From NCBI GenBank assembly GCA_030426545.1, contig JAUHYL010000037.1:1-37595 (forward strand): a stretch of 37,595 nucleotides of DNA, read 5' to 3'. Both the position numbers and the translations under genes were made by a program. Within the stretch, counting starts at the first letter, position 1, and every line of letters begins with the position of its first letter. Source of the stretch: Gammaproteobacteria bacterium (GTDB lineage: Bacteria; Pseudomonadota; Gammaproteobacteria; Pseudomonadales; Halieaceae). Below, in pieces: positions 10,339 to 18,199 of this stretch. A model generated the notes under the pieces. It had not been told where the DNA came from and searched no databases. It saw only the letters and a program-made list of their open reading frames with translations.

Positions 10339-10371
10339 GTAGCCGGACCAGGTAATCTGGCTCGCGGCTAC
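10339..10371 (-). terminator. Hairpin downstream of the acyl-CoA ligase gene
   Basis: GTAGCCG (10339-10345) pairs perfectly with CGGCTAC (10365-10371), with an inner CCAG/CTGG helix. On the minus strand it follows the ligase stop by about 20 bases and is followed by a T-rich sequence (TTACTTATATTC), so it could terminate that gene. Confidence 0.45.
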
Positions 10372-10390
10372 GCTTGGCAGCTGGCACATC

Positions 10391-11938
10391 CTATTGAGGT
10401 GCAGGGCCTGGGAACTGTTCGCGCAGTATTCGCTTAAGAATTTTCCCGCTTGGATTGCGGGGTATGCTGTCGACGAACTCCACGCCCTGGGGCGTCTTGA
10501 AGCGCGCCAACTTTCCTTCGCAATGTTTCAGCACTGCACTGCCATCCAGGCTATCATCGGATTTCACCAGTATGGCTACAGGGCTCTCCCCCCATTTTTC
10601 ACTGGGCTGGCCAATAACGGCAGCATCGGCGATACCGGGATGTTGTAGCAGTACGTTTTCTATCTCGGCGGGATAGATGTTTTCACCACCGGAGATAATC
10701 ATGTCTTTCACACGATCCTGGATAGTGACGAACTTCTCTTCGTCCCAGGTCGCCACATCCCCTGTGCGCAACCAGCCATCGACAATAGCTTCTGCGGTAG
10801 CCTCCGGTCTGTTCCAGTATTCCTTCATGATATGCGGCCCCTTGACCAGCACCTCACCGGGTACACCCGCCGGTTGTTCGTTGCCGTTTTCATCGACGAT
10901 TCGAACTTCGGTATGGAAAAAAGATTTTCCGGTAGAGCCGATTTTTGATACAGCGTCATCCGGGCCGATCATGCATGCCGGTCCACAGGTCTCTGTCATG
11001 CCGTAAATTTGATTGATCTGCATGCCCATGCCCATATAGGTTTCGATGAGCGAGGCGGGCACTGGAGCGGCACCGCTGGCAATGTAACGCACGCTGGACC
11101 AGTCGTAGCGCTCGAAGTCTGGCACCTGTAACATGAAATTGAGCATCGCGGGCACTGCGAGCGTGGTGGTGATGCGCTCTTGCTCTATCAACTCCCACGT
11201 TCGGGTGGGATCGAAAGCACGCAGCAGAATAATCGTGGTGCCCAGGTAGGTCGAGGAAATCAGCGGCGTCAGTGCGCCTACGTGAAACATCGGCATCATC
11301 AGCAGGTAGCGGTCATTGAAGTGGGTGTCGGCCGTGGCATTGAAGGTAAACAGCCCCCACATGACCGTGTTGTGTGTGTGCACCACCCCTTTCGGGTGGC
11401 CCGTCGTACCGGATGTGTACATGATAAACAGGTTGTCGTCCGGCCCGGCCTTACTCTGGGGTTCGGTGGCCGCGCTTTCCGATAGGAGGGTTTCATAGTT
11501 CTGCGCAAAGTCGGGCGTATCTTCACCGATACAGACGAAACGCTGGAGATCTGACCCCTCCTCGCCCATCTCGCGGATTTGCTCGACGGTTGGCGTGAAC
11601 TCTTTGTCAAAGACAAGGGTGGTAGCCCCACCGTCCTTGAGGATAAAAGCCAGTTCCTCTGCCGTGAGACGCCAGTTGAGCGGCATAATCACCACGCCGG
11701 ACTTGGTTGGCCCGAGAAAGCATTCGGCGAATTCATGGCCATTGTGTGCCAGCAATGCCAGACGATCGCCCTTGCCCAGACCCAGGTCGGCCATACCGTT
11801 CGCACAGCGGTTGGCGCGCTCGTTGAGTTCGCGGTAGGTGAATCGCCTGTCTGCGTCTACGTCATACAGCGCCTCTTTGTTAGGGTTGAGAAAGGCGCGA
11901 GTGGTCAGCAAATCGCCAATGTTGATTTCACTGCTCAT
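10391..11938 (-). CDS. Acyl-CoA ligase (class I adenylate-forming enzyme)
   Basis: ATP-dependent ligase that activates a carboxylic acid to an acyl-adenylate and then to its CoA thioester. 515 residues with the P-loop YTSGTTGHPKGVVHTH (about 173-188), the motif QIYGMTETCG near 315, GWLRTGDVATWD near 396, the hinge DRVKDMIISGGENIYP near 413, and the catalytic-lysine tail PRNPSGKILKRILR near 495. This is the FadD/long-chain or FadD3-like subgroup; the exact acid cannot be read from sequence. It lies 129 bases after the flavin monooxygenase gene on the same strand and may belong to the same catabolic set, or have its own promoter. It ends beside the AT-rich origin-like region. Confidence 0.9.
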   Translation of the reverse strand: MSSEINIGDLLTTRAFLNPNKEALYDVDADRRFTYRELNERANRCANGMADLGLGKGDRLALLAHNGHEFAECFLGPTKSGVVIMPLNWRLTAEELAFILKDGGATTLVFDKEFTPTVEQIREMGEEGSDLQRFVCIGEDTPDFAQNYETLLSESAATEPQSKAGPDDNLFIMYTSGTTGHPKGVVHTHNTVMWGLFTFNATADTHFNDRYLLMMPMFHVGALTPLISSTYLGTTIILLRAFDPTRTWELIEQERITTTLAVPAMLNFMLQVPDFERYDWSSVRYIASGAAPVPASLIETYMGMGMQINQIYGMTETCGPACMIGPDDAVSKIGSTGKSFFHTEVRIVDENGNEQPAGVPGEVLVKGPHIMKEYWNRPEATAEAIVDGWLRTGDVATWDEEKFVTIQDRVKDMIISGGENIYPAEIENVLLQHPGIADAAVIGQPSEKWGESPVAILVKSDDSLDGSAVLKHCEGKLARFKTPQGVEFVDSIPRNPSGKILKRILREQFPGPAPQ

Positions 11939-12067
11939 AGTTCATTCCTGGTAGTGTCTGAAAGTGAGGTTGTCGGGAATCGAAGTTGTGAAAGATCTTC
12001 AGTTTGAAACGCATGGAATTGACTATAGCACCCCGTCTATGGGCTGCAGGCTTTCCCGGGGATTCCA

Positions 12068-13066
12068 TTAAGCGGCCCGGATAAAGGGTTGCACGCGCTC
12101 TTCAAACAATTTCAGGCTTTTCCAACCCAGTTCCAGTGGCGCACCGCCACACAGGGGGGCCAGGTGGAGGGAGCCGGTGTCTTCAATGATCTGCACTGCC
12201 TGATCGGGTGTCACGATGCGGTATTTACCCTCGGCAATGAGCTCATCGATAGTGCTGGCGAAAGACTCAGCATAGGCGCGCCGATTGGGGTGATGCCAGG
12301 CGCCATAAGCCAGGGCGTCATAGAGCAAATACTCCCCGAGGCGGTTCCAGTCCGCTGACGGATCTTCACTGATGAAGGTCGTTGCAGGTTTACGCGGAAA
12401 CAGTGTCAGGCAGAAGGTTGTGCCGTAGTCTTCGCAGGCCTGCCTGTAGGTTTGTTCAAGTTCGTTGTCATCAATCGCAGGACAGAACACCAGACCGCAA
12501 CGGGCCGCACGGCGCGCAGCGGCTTTGCTATTGCCACCCATCGTTAAAAGCGCCTGTAACGGTGACTCTGGCTTCGGATTCAGCTCCATCTGGCTGCCGT
12601 TGTAGTGAAAGGGTTGACCTTGCAGTGCGGCTACCAGCACATCGAGTTTTTCATCGAACACTGCGCCGCGCTTATCCCAGTCGATACCAAAACGCCTGTA
12701 CTCCTGTTCGCGGTAACCCAGCCCACAGGTTGCTGTGAAGCGGCCCCCCGAAGCGAGATCCAGCAGCGCAATATCTTCAGCAAGGCGCAATGGATCGTGC
12801 AGTGGAACCAGCAATGCACTCACGCTGACGCGCACCCGTCGGGTTCGGGCCAGCATCATCCCTGCCAGCGCCAGTGGAGCAGATAGAAAGCCATCGGCAG
12901 TGTCATGGTGTTCTGACAGACCGACGACATCGATGGCGTGTTTATCAGCCCATGCCGCCATGTCGACGGCCGCACGATAGCGGTCTGATTGACTGTCGGG
13001 ACATCCAGGTGAGCTGCGCATGTCGAAACGCAACACGATATTGCGCATGGCCGAAGGATCAGACAC
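12068..13066 (-). CDS. Luciferase-like (LLM class) flavin-dependent oxidoreductase
   Basis: Member of the bacterial luciferase/alkanal monooxygenase superfamily, (beta/alpha)8 barrels that use reduced FMN or F420. In the 332 residues I see the early strand-helix VVGLSEHHD typical of the family, the segment LDLASGGRFTATCGLGYREQEYRRFG around residues 103-128 and an LLTMGGNSKAAARRAARCG flavin-phosphate region near 170-190. The substrate is unknown. Start is GTG at 13066; an ATG at 13048 is the alternative but has no better ribosome-binding site. It is 20 bases after the NTF2-like gene, so the two are very likely co-transcribed. The thioesterases upstream and the acyl-CoA ligase downstream suggest a role in degrading a CoA-activated compound; this is inference. 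Confidence 0.85.
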   Translation of the reverse strand: MSDPSAMRNIVLRFDMRSSPGCPDSQSDRYRAAVDMAAWADKHAIDVVGLSEHHDTADGFLSAPLALAGMMLARTRRVRVSVSALLVPLHDPLRLAEDIALLDLASGGRFTATCGLGYREQEYRRFGIDWDKRGAVFDEKLDVLVAALQGQPFHYNGSQMELNPKPESPLQALLTMGGNSKAAARRAARCGLVFCPAIDDNELEQTYRQACEDYGTTFCLTLFPRKPATTFISEDPSADWNRLGEYLLYDALAYGAWHHPNRRAYAESFASTIDELIAEGKYRIVTPDQAVQIIEDTGSLHLAPLCGGAPLELGWKSLKLFEERVQPFIRAA

Positions 13067-13086
13067 GGTCTCTTATAACCTGGTTA

Positions 13087-13554
13087 CTATTGCTTCTTCG
13101 CAGCCGCCTCAACTTCTTTCTTTGCCGCTATCCATGCGCCTATGGTGACGCCCATGTTGTGCGGATTGTAAGCGTCCTCCTCATAGCTGAAGAGGCCGTT
13201 ACCGGCGTAGTGCAAAATGGTGATGTTTGGCTCCTCATAAATTTTACCGTCGCCGAGATCTTCCATACGGTTCATAACTTCGCAGATGACCCAACCCTTT
13301 TCCTTGTCGATGGAGTACCAGGTAATGGGGAACGCGGTCATATGACTGGCGGGCCATTGATTCATGGTGTCAGTAATCCATGCCAAGATACGCTCGCGGC
13401 CCCAGTAACGCCCGTAATGGTGCTCGAAATAGGTGGCGTCTTCGGTGAAGCAGTTCGCCCAGTCTGTCCAGTCCTTGGTCTGCGCACCTTTCAATGCGGC
13501 TGCCTGGTACTTGTCGAAAGCCTTCTCAATTTCCTTGCGTTTCCAACGAGCCAT
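13087..13554 (-). CDS. NTF2-like / SnoaL-like domain protein
   Basis: 155-residue protein resembling the nuclear transport factor 2 (SnoaL-like) cone fold: an N-terminal helix (KEIEKAFDKYQAAALKGAQT), then DWTDWANCFTEDATYFEHHYG, WGRERILAWI and a run of strands. Relatives range from ketosteroid isomerases and polyketide cyclases to non-enzymatic binding proteins, so the reaction cannot be named. Start is ATG at 13554 with GGAGAA about 6 bases upstream; the longer frame to 13659 is rejected. It is 19 bases after a thioesterase gene and 20 before the flavin monooxygenase gene. Confidence 0.8.
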   Translation of the reverse strand: MARWKRKEIEKAFDKYQAAALKGAQTKDWTDWANCFTEDATYFEHHYGRYWGRERILAWITDTMNQWPASHMTAFPITWYSIDKEKGWVICEVMNRMEDLGDGKIYEEPNITILHYAGNGLFSYEEDAYNPHNMGVTIGAWIAAKKEVEAAAKKQ

Positions 13555-13573
13555 AGGTGTTCTCCGTTTGCTT

Positions 13574-14014
13574 TTAGTTTTCGCCGGGAATAAGAAAGTG
13601 TGCCCGGGCGGTAGCGTTTGGTTTGGTTTCGTCTTCCTGCCAGGTTGTGACGCTGACATTAGCCACCAGTTTGCCCTGCCGGGTTACCTGGCATTTTGCA
13701 TAGGCTGTCTGCACGCGTACCGGGCGAAGATAATCCAGCGAGAAGTCGATGATCTTTGGCAGCACTGGTTGTTCCATTTTAGCTACTAACTCAAAAGCTG
13801 CCGCCTGCTCCATGAACGCGCCGACCACGCCACCATGCAGTGCGGGTAGCGAAGGGTTGCCTATCAGCTGTTTGTTCTCTGGCAGAATAAACAGAATTTC
13901 TCCCGCGGTGACATCAGCCTGCATGCCGAGAAACCGGGCGTAGGGGACTTTGTGTAACCAACTGGCCAGCGTTTCGGCATCAGGCTTCCGGGAGAGCAGT
14001 TGTTCCAGGTTCAT
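13574..14014 (-). CDS. PaaI-like hotdog-fold thioesterase (second copy)
   Basis: 146-residue hotdog-fold protein that probably hydrolyses an acyl-CoA thioester. The core is GNPSLPALHGGVVGAFMEQA: HGG is conserved, and a Glu occupies the position of the usual catalytic Asp/Glu on the following helix. The ATG at 14014 overlaps the TGA stop of the upstream thioesterase gene (ATGA), implying translational coupling and perhaps a heteromer. The open frame continues upstream to 14272 through the neighbouring gene, but that part is out-of-frame readthrough of the other thioesterase and not credible. Confidence 0.85.
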   Translation of the reverse strand: MNLEQLLSRKPDAETLASWLHKVPYARFLGMQADVTAGEILFILPENKQLIGNPSLPALHGGVVGAFMEQAAAFELVAKMEQPVLPKIIDFSLDYLRPVRVQTAYAKCQVTRQGKLVANVSVTTWQEDETKPNATARAHFLIPGEN

Positions 14015-14496
14015 GCCGGCGCTTCTTCGGATGGCTGGTCCAGAAACCAGGTGAGGTCTATGGGGGCGGTTCTTGCCCAGGTGCCGGTGCCACGAGCGAT
14101 AGGGTTGTCCGGCGAATCGTACCAGGCGGTGCCCTGCACAAAGAGTATGCGCCGGGTGCTGTGGTAAACATGCGCTGTAGCGAAAATATCCCTGCCCGCG
14201 GGAGCCACGCCAAGGTGGTCGATGCGAAGATCCAACGTCGGCGTTACAGACGGTTGCAGATCGTCTGCACATACAGCGGAAACCCCCATCGTCTGATCAA
14301 GTAACACCGTCACCGCCCCGCCGTGTATGACGCCGGTCTCGGGATTGCCAACCAGTTCCTCGCGAAATGGCAGGCGAAGTGTGAGTTCGTTGCCCTCAAT
14401 TTTCTCCAGTGAAACACCCAGCAGCACTGTGTGCGGGATGATGCGGTTCATCTTCTCCACGACTTCGGCTTTCTCTTCCTGGGTCAGCTTGGGCAT
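14011..14496 (-). CDS. PaaI-like hotdog-fold thioesterase (first copy)
   Basis: 161-residue hotdog thioesterase with the motif GNPETGVIHGGAVTVLLDQT, where HGG and the Asp five residues into the helix match the PaaI/ACOT13-type active site. Start is ATG at 14496 with GGAG 5 bases upstream; the frame extends to 14628 but that portion is Cys/Arg-rich and unlike the family. It is the first gene of a minus-strand set that continues with a second, clearly related thioesterase (4-base overlap), the NTF2-like gene and the flavin monooxygenase. Paired hotdog genes sometimes form heterodimers. Confidence 0.87.
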   Translation of the reverse strand: MPKLTQEEKAEVVEKMNRIIPHTVLLGVSLEKIEGNELTLRLPFREELVGNPETGVIHGGAVTVLLDQTMGVSAVCADDLQPSVTPTLDLRIDHLGVAPAGRDIFATAHVYHSTRRILFVQGTAWYDSPDNPIARGTGTWARTAPIDLTWFLDQPSEEAPA

Positions 14497-14573
14497 GTTG
14501 GCTCCGTTAGGGACGCAGGTCATGATGCAGCAATGACTGCAAAACTGCCATCTGCGGCGTTGCGGAATCGACG

Positions 14574-14628
14574 TTGGCCTGGCCACACAGCGGGCAGAAA
14601 GATTTGCGGGGAGTTTTACGCAGGCCAA
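14574..14628. repeat. Inverted repeat upstream of the thioesterase genes
   Basis: TTGGCCTG (14574-14581) and CAGGCCAA (14621-14628) form a perfect 8-bp inverted repeat with a 39-base spacer, about 80-130 bases upstream of the first thioesterase start. It may be an operator for the catabolic set or simply chance in GC-rich DNA. Confidence 0.3.
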
Positions 14629-14699
14629 GGTGTGCCGGTGGCGTAAGGTGACAGAAGTGCAATGAAAGTACTGTGGTAGATCGGGGCTTGGAAACTACC

Positions 14700-14718
14700 G
14701 CCCCGGCAGCGCCGGGGC
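14700..14718 (-). terminator. Terminator hairpin after the pyrophosphatase gene
   Basis: GCCCCGGC, loop AGC, GCCGGGGC makes a perfect 8-bp GC stem 14 bases beyond the hppA stop on the minus strand. The following tract (GGTAGTTTCC) is only weakly T-rich, so termination may be partial. Confidence 0.55.
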
Positions 14719-14732
14719 AGTAAGAGAGCTAC

Positions 14733-16727
14733 TTACAACAGCGGTGCGATGACCAAGCTGACAATCGCCATCACGTTGATGAGGATGTTCATCGCCGGAC
14801 CGGAGGTGTCTTTAAACGGGTCGCCCACGGTATCGCCGACAACTGTTGCAGCGTGGGTGTCAGAACCCTTGCCGCCGAGGTTACCTTTTTCAACGTACTT
14901 TTTCGCGTTATCCCACGCGCCGCCGGCGTTGGCCATCATCAGCGCCATGAGCACACAGCCAAGCAGCGCACCGCCCAGCATTCCGCCCAGAGATTCGGCT
15001 CCCAGTCCGAAGCCCACCAGTACCGGGGCCGCTACCGCGATAGCGCCAGGGAGAATCATTCGGCGCAGAGCGGCTGTAGTGGCGATATCAACACACTTGG
15101 CGGTGTCAGGCTCTCCTGTCCCTTCAAGCAAGCCGGGTATCTCGCGAAACTGCCGACGAATCTCGTTGATCATGTCGAACGCCGCTTCACCTACTGCCGT
15201 CATGGTAATTGACGCAATGAGGAAGGGGATTGTGCCGCCGATAAACATGCCCACCAGCACAACCGGGTTGGACAACTCCAGCGAGAAGTCGGCATTGTTC
15301 GCCTGCACTGTTTCAACGAACGCCGCGATGATGGCCAGAGCAGCCAGCGCCGCGGCGCCGATGGCAAAGCCCTTGCCGATGGCGGCGGTAGTGTTGCCCA
15401 CCTCATCCAGGCCATCGGTGATCTTGCGAGTGTCTTCACCCATGCCTGCCATTTCAGCGATACCGCCTGCGTTGTCTGCCACTGGCCCGTAGGCATCGAT
15501 AGCCATGGTAATACCAACAGTTGCCAACATGCCGACCGCCGCGATGCCCACGCCATACAGGCCGGACAGTTCCGTAGACACGTAGATGATTGCCGCCAGG
15601 AACAGGATGGGCAGTACGACAGACTGCATACCCACCGCCAGACCCGTGATCATCACGGTGGCCGGGCCGGTTTCACCCGACTTGGCGATCTTTTTGACTG
15701 GCGTGGAGCCGGTGTAGTACTCGGTAATCAGGCCGATGGCGATACCACCGACTGCGCCGCAGACCACCGACCACCAGATATTGCTGGGCAGATCCATCGC
15801 CGCCATCAGGAACCAGGCCATCAGGACGAAGACCAGAGGTGCCAGTAGCGTACCTGTACGCAGGGCCGCTTCGGGTGCAGCCACAGAGCGCAGGCGAACC
15901 ACCCAGATGCCGACGAAGGATGAGAGCAGCCCGATGCTGGCCAATGCCAGCGGCAGGAACATCATCGCGCTCTTCACTTCTGCCTGTATCGCCATGGTCG
16001 ATGCGATGGCGATACACGCGATCATGGAACCGCAGTAGGATTCAAAAATGTCCGAACCCATGCCTGCGATGTCGCCCACGTTATCGCCCACGTTATCTGC
16101 GATAACGCCGGGGTTTCTGGGGTCGTCTTCGGGGATGCCGGCTTCCACCTTGCCGACCAGGTCGGCGCCTACGTCAGCGCTTTTGGTGAAGATACCGCCG
16201 CCAACACGGGAGAACAGTGCCACTACAGATCCACCCATACCGAAGCCGTGGATAGCGTGTGCCGTATGCGGATCGCCGCCGAAAAGCCAGTAAACACTGC
16301 CCAGACCGACCAGACCCAGCGAGGCCACACACAGGCCCATCACCGAACCGCCGTAGAAGGAAACGGCCAGGGCCTTGTCCTGCCCGTGATCGTGGGCGGC
16401 CATGGCGGTGCGAACGTTGGCCTTGGTGGCAGCGAACATGCCCAGGTAACCAGCGGTAGCCGATGACACCGCACCCGCGATGAAGGCGATGGCGGTGTTG
16501 GTTCCCAGCGGCGAGACAAAAATCGCAATCAACAGAACCAGCGCAAACAGGCTCAGCATCATGTATTCACGCTTCATGAATACCATCGCGCCGAGGTGTA
16601 TCTGGTCTCCGATCTTTTTGACCTCTCCATCACCCGGGTTGTACCGGGTCATAATGTGGTAGATGAAGAACGCCACAGCGAGGCCGACAACTCCCAGGAT
16701 AGGGGGCGCAGCTAAATACTCAGTCAT
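14733..16727 (-). CDS. hppA: Membrane-bound ion-pumping pyrophosphatase, K+-dependent type
   Basis: Integral-membrane pyrophosphatase that couples PPi hydrolysis to pumping of H+ (or Na+) across the inner membrane. 664 residues with about 16 membrane segments. The substrate site [20 protein letters not shown] (from about residue 180) is followed by [16 protein letters not shown], and a second acidic cluster [16 protein letters not shown] lies near 415. The motif [14 protein letters not shown] (about 443-456) has Ala where K+-independent enzymes have Lys, so it should need K+. H+ versus Na+ specificity cannot be settled by eye. Start is ATG at 16727 (MTEYLAAPP); the frame extends to 16847 but that part is not family-like. 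It stands alone, 236 bases from the thioesterase set. Confidence 0.93.
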   Translation of the reverse strand: MTEYLAAPPILGVVGLAVAFFIYHIMTRYNPGDGEVKKIGDQIHLGAMVFMKREYMMLSLFALVLLIAIFVSPLGTNTAIAFIAGAVSSATAGYLGMFAATKANVRTAMAAHDHGQDKALAVSFYGGSVMGLCVASLGLVGLGSVYWLFGGDPHTAHAIHGFGMGGSVVALFSRVGGGIFTKSADVGADLVGKVEAGIPEDDPRNPGVIADNVGDNVGDIAGMGSDIFESYCGSMIACIAIASTMAIQAEVKSAMMFLPLALASIGLLSSFVGIWVVRLRSVAAPEAALRTGTLLAPLVFVLMAWFLMAAMDLPSNIWWSVVCGAVGGIAIGLITEYYTGSTPVKKIAKSGETGPATVMITGLAVGMQSVVLPILFLAAIIYVSTELSGLYGVGIAAVGMLATVGITMAIDAYGPVADNAGGIAEMAGMGEDTRKITDGLDEVGNTTAAIGKGFAIGAAALAALAIIAAFVETVQANNADFSLELSNPVVLVGMFIGGTIPFLIASITMTAVGEAAFDMINEIRRQFREIPGLLEGTGEPDTAKCVDIATTAALRRMILPGAIAVAAPVLVGFGLGAESLGGMLGGALLGCVLMALMMANAGGAWDNAKKYVEKGNLGGKGSDTHAATVVGDTVGDPFKDTSGPAMNILINVMAIVSLVIAPLL

Positions 16728-16908
16728 AGGATTGTTCCAACCTATTATTATTAAATGAGATTGGCATGCTACCGGAGTTGCAGTAATAGTGACAAGGGAT
16801 GAAACGCGCTGATTGGCCCCAGCCCAAGGTAGCCGGGGGAGCCGCACTTGTGGGTCTGGTGCCAGTTCTGGTACATCTACACCCCGTTATTTTGAGTGGA
16901 GAGTGAGC

Positions 16909-17988
16909 GTGTTCTGGATATTGCTGTTGGCGGTGGTACTGATTACCGTGTTTTACCTGCGGGGCGAGGACCTCTCTCGCTATGACTGGCCACTCGGCCA
17001 GAGCTTTGCGACGGGCGAGGGCCCAAGCCGAGAGCACGAGGCAGTGGAGGAATTGCTGCGCTCCAGCTTCGGTTCGATGGGCTCCCGGGGGAGTCGCGGG
17101 CGCATCGCCCGCCTGCGCGAATACATGGATGGACTGTCGGATAACCAAAAGATTGATGCGGATATTCGCCCCGTGGATGCCGGCGGCATCCCTGCGGAGT
17201 GGGTGCTTGCTCCCGGCGCAGACCCCGCCAGGCGGGTACTTTACATCCACGGTGGCGGTTTTATCGTGGGCAGTCCGAAGAGCCACCGCAATATCACCAG
17301 CAACTTTTCACGGGTTGCCAACGCCGCCGTTCTGGCTATCGATTACCGTCTCATGCCCGAGCACGCGCGCCGGGCGGGCATCGATGATTGTCGCAGGGCC
17401 TATACCTGGTTGCTCAACAACGGTCCGGGCGGCCCCGCTGCGGCGGACCGTGTGTTGCTGGGCGGCGATTCCGCGGGTGGAAACCTCAGTCTCGCCCTCG
17501 GCGGATGGTTGAAGACACAGCCGTTGCGTAAGCCGGACGCGATTGTCGCCCTCTCTCCCCTGACAGACGCCACCCTGGTATCGCCCAGCATGGGCGCCAA
17601 CGTCGCCACTGACGCCATGCTCGGGCCGGCGCTGGGTCGGCTTGCTCGTATTCCGCGGCCGCTGCTGTGGTGGGCAAGCTGGATTTACTATCGTATCAAC
17701 CCATCAAACCCGGACGTGTCGCCGGTGTACGGCGATCTCTCGGGATTGCCACCTACGCTGGTGCACGCCAGTGAGGCGGAAATGCTGCTCGATGATGCGC
17801 GCCGCTATGTAAACCGTGCAGCGGAGGCGGGCTCGCCGGTGCGATTGCAAACCTGGGGCCACGTTGTCCATGTGTGGCACATGTTCTATCCCGAACTTCC
17901 GGAGGCGCAGCAGGCCTGGGAAGAGATTGAAAAGTTTATTGCCGAGGTAGAGGGCGCGCAGAACAAGGTGGGCAAAAAAGCGGCTTGA
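16909..17988 (+). CDS. Alpha/beta-hydrolase, HSL-type (family IV) esterase
   Basis: Probable carboxylesterase of the hormone-sensitive-lipase family. An N-terminal hydrophobic segment (FWILLLAVVLITVFYL) would anchor it in the inner membrane. Catalytic features are the oxyanion motif HGGGF, the nucleophile elbow GDSAGG, the acid region HASEAEMLLDD and the histidine in HVVHVWH, in family order. I chose GTG at 16909 (359 residues), with GGAG 7 bases upstream; GTG at 16903 and the open frame to 16813 are alternatives, but the latter's start is Gly/Ser/Arg-rich noise. It is divergent from hppA and ahead of mnmG on the same strand. The substrate is unknown. Confidence 0.87.
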   Translation: MFWILLLAVVLITVFYLRGEDLSRYDWPLGQSFATGEGPSREHEAVEELLRSSFGSMGSRGSRGRIARLREYMDGLSDNQKIDADIRPVDAGGIPAEWVLAPGADPARRVLYIHGGGFIVGSPKSHRNITSNFSRVANAAVLAIDYRLMPEHARRAGIDDCRRAYTWLLNNGPGGPAAADRVLLGGDSAGGNLSLALGGWLKTQPLRKPDAIVALSPLTDATLVSPSMGANVATDAMLGPALGRLARIPRPLLWWASWIYYRINPSNPDVSPVYGDLSGLPPTLVHASEAEMLLDDARRYVNRAAEAGSPVRLQTWGHVVHVWHMFYPELPEAQQAWEEIEKFIAEVEGAQNKVGKKAA

Positions 17989-18075
17989 GCGCACCGTTTC
18001 GAGGGCGTCCAATTCAATTGCCCTGCGCGGACGATGCCGAGGTAAATAAGTCGCGCAACCGGGCCTGCGCAATTT

Positions 18076-18104
18076 TTGATCGACCCGGTTGGGCCACGTA
18101 TAAT
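18076..18104 (+). promoter_or_regulatory. Candidate mnmG promoter
   Basis: TTGATC (18076-18081) and a perfect -10 TATAAT (18099-18104) with a 17-base spacer, about 95 bases ahead of the mnmG start. Likely drives mnmG-rsmG and possibly parAB. Confidence 0.65.
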
Positions 18105-18199
18105 CGCCGGCCCTCTCGCGTCGATCCTGAAAAGGTTGGCGCTAGCGGATAAACCATTAGCACCTGGCGTTATGCGCCTGTGCAGCGAGACCGGAACAC

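Larger units (their letters stand above)
9926..10390. other. oriC: Second origin-like region after mnmE
   Basis: A 465-base gene-free stretch. It contains a perfect DnaA box TTATACACA (10101-10109), two one-mismatch boxes CTATGCACA (10131-10139) and TTCTCCACA (10251-10259), several looser CCACA/TCACA cores at about 9958-9992, a perfect IHF match (10220-10232) and a very AT-rich run at 10273-10338. This is the E. coli-like slot next to mnmE/mnmG. A hand tally of sampled 60-base rows gave C above G on the plus strand in yidC-mnmE and G above C from the acyl-CoA ligase gene onward, the switch expected at an origin. No protein-coding gene is visible. It may be the true oriC; the dnaA-rpmH region is the alternative. 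Confidence 0.55.

Noticed and set aside
13555-13659. N-terminal extension of the NTF2-like frame to 13659
   Set aside because: Composition is unlike the family, and a good ribosome-binding site supports ATG at 13554.
14015-14272. N-terminal extension of the second thioesterase frame to 14272
   Set aside because: It overlaps the first thioesterase gene in another frame and is Arg/His/Ser-rich; the ATGA overlap start at 14014 is convincing.
16728-16847. N-terminal extension of the pyrophosphatase frame to 16847
   Set aside because: Family proteins start near MTEYLAAPP; the extra 40 residues are not membrane-like and overlap the region ahead of the esterase gene.
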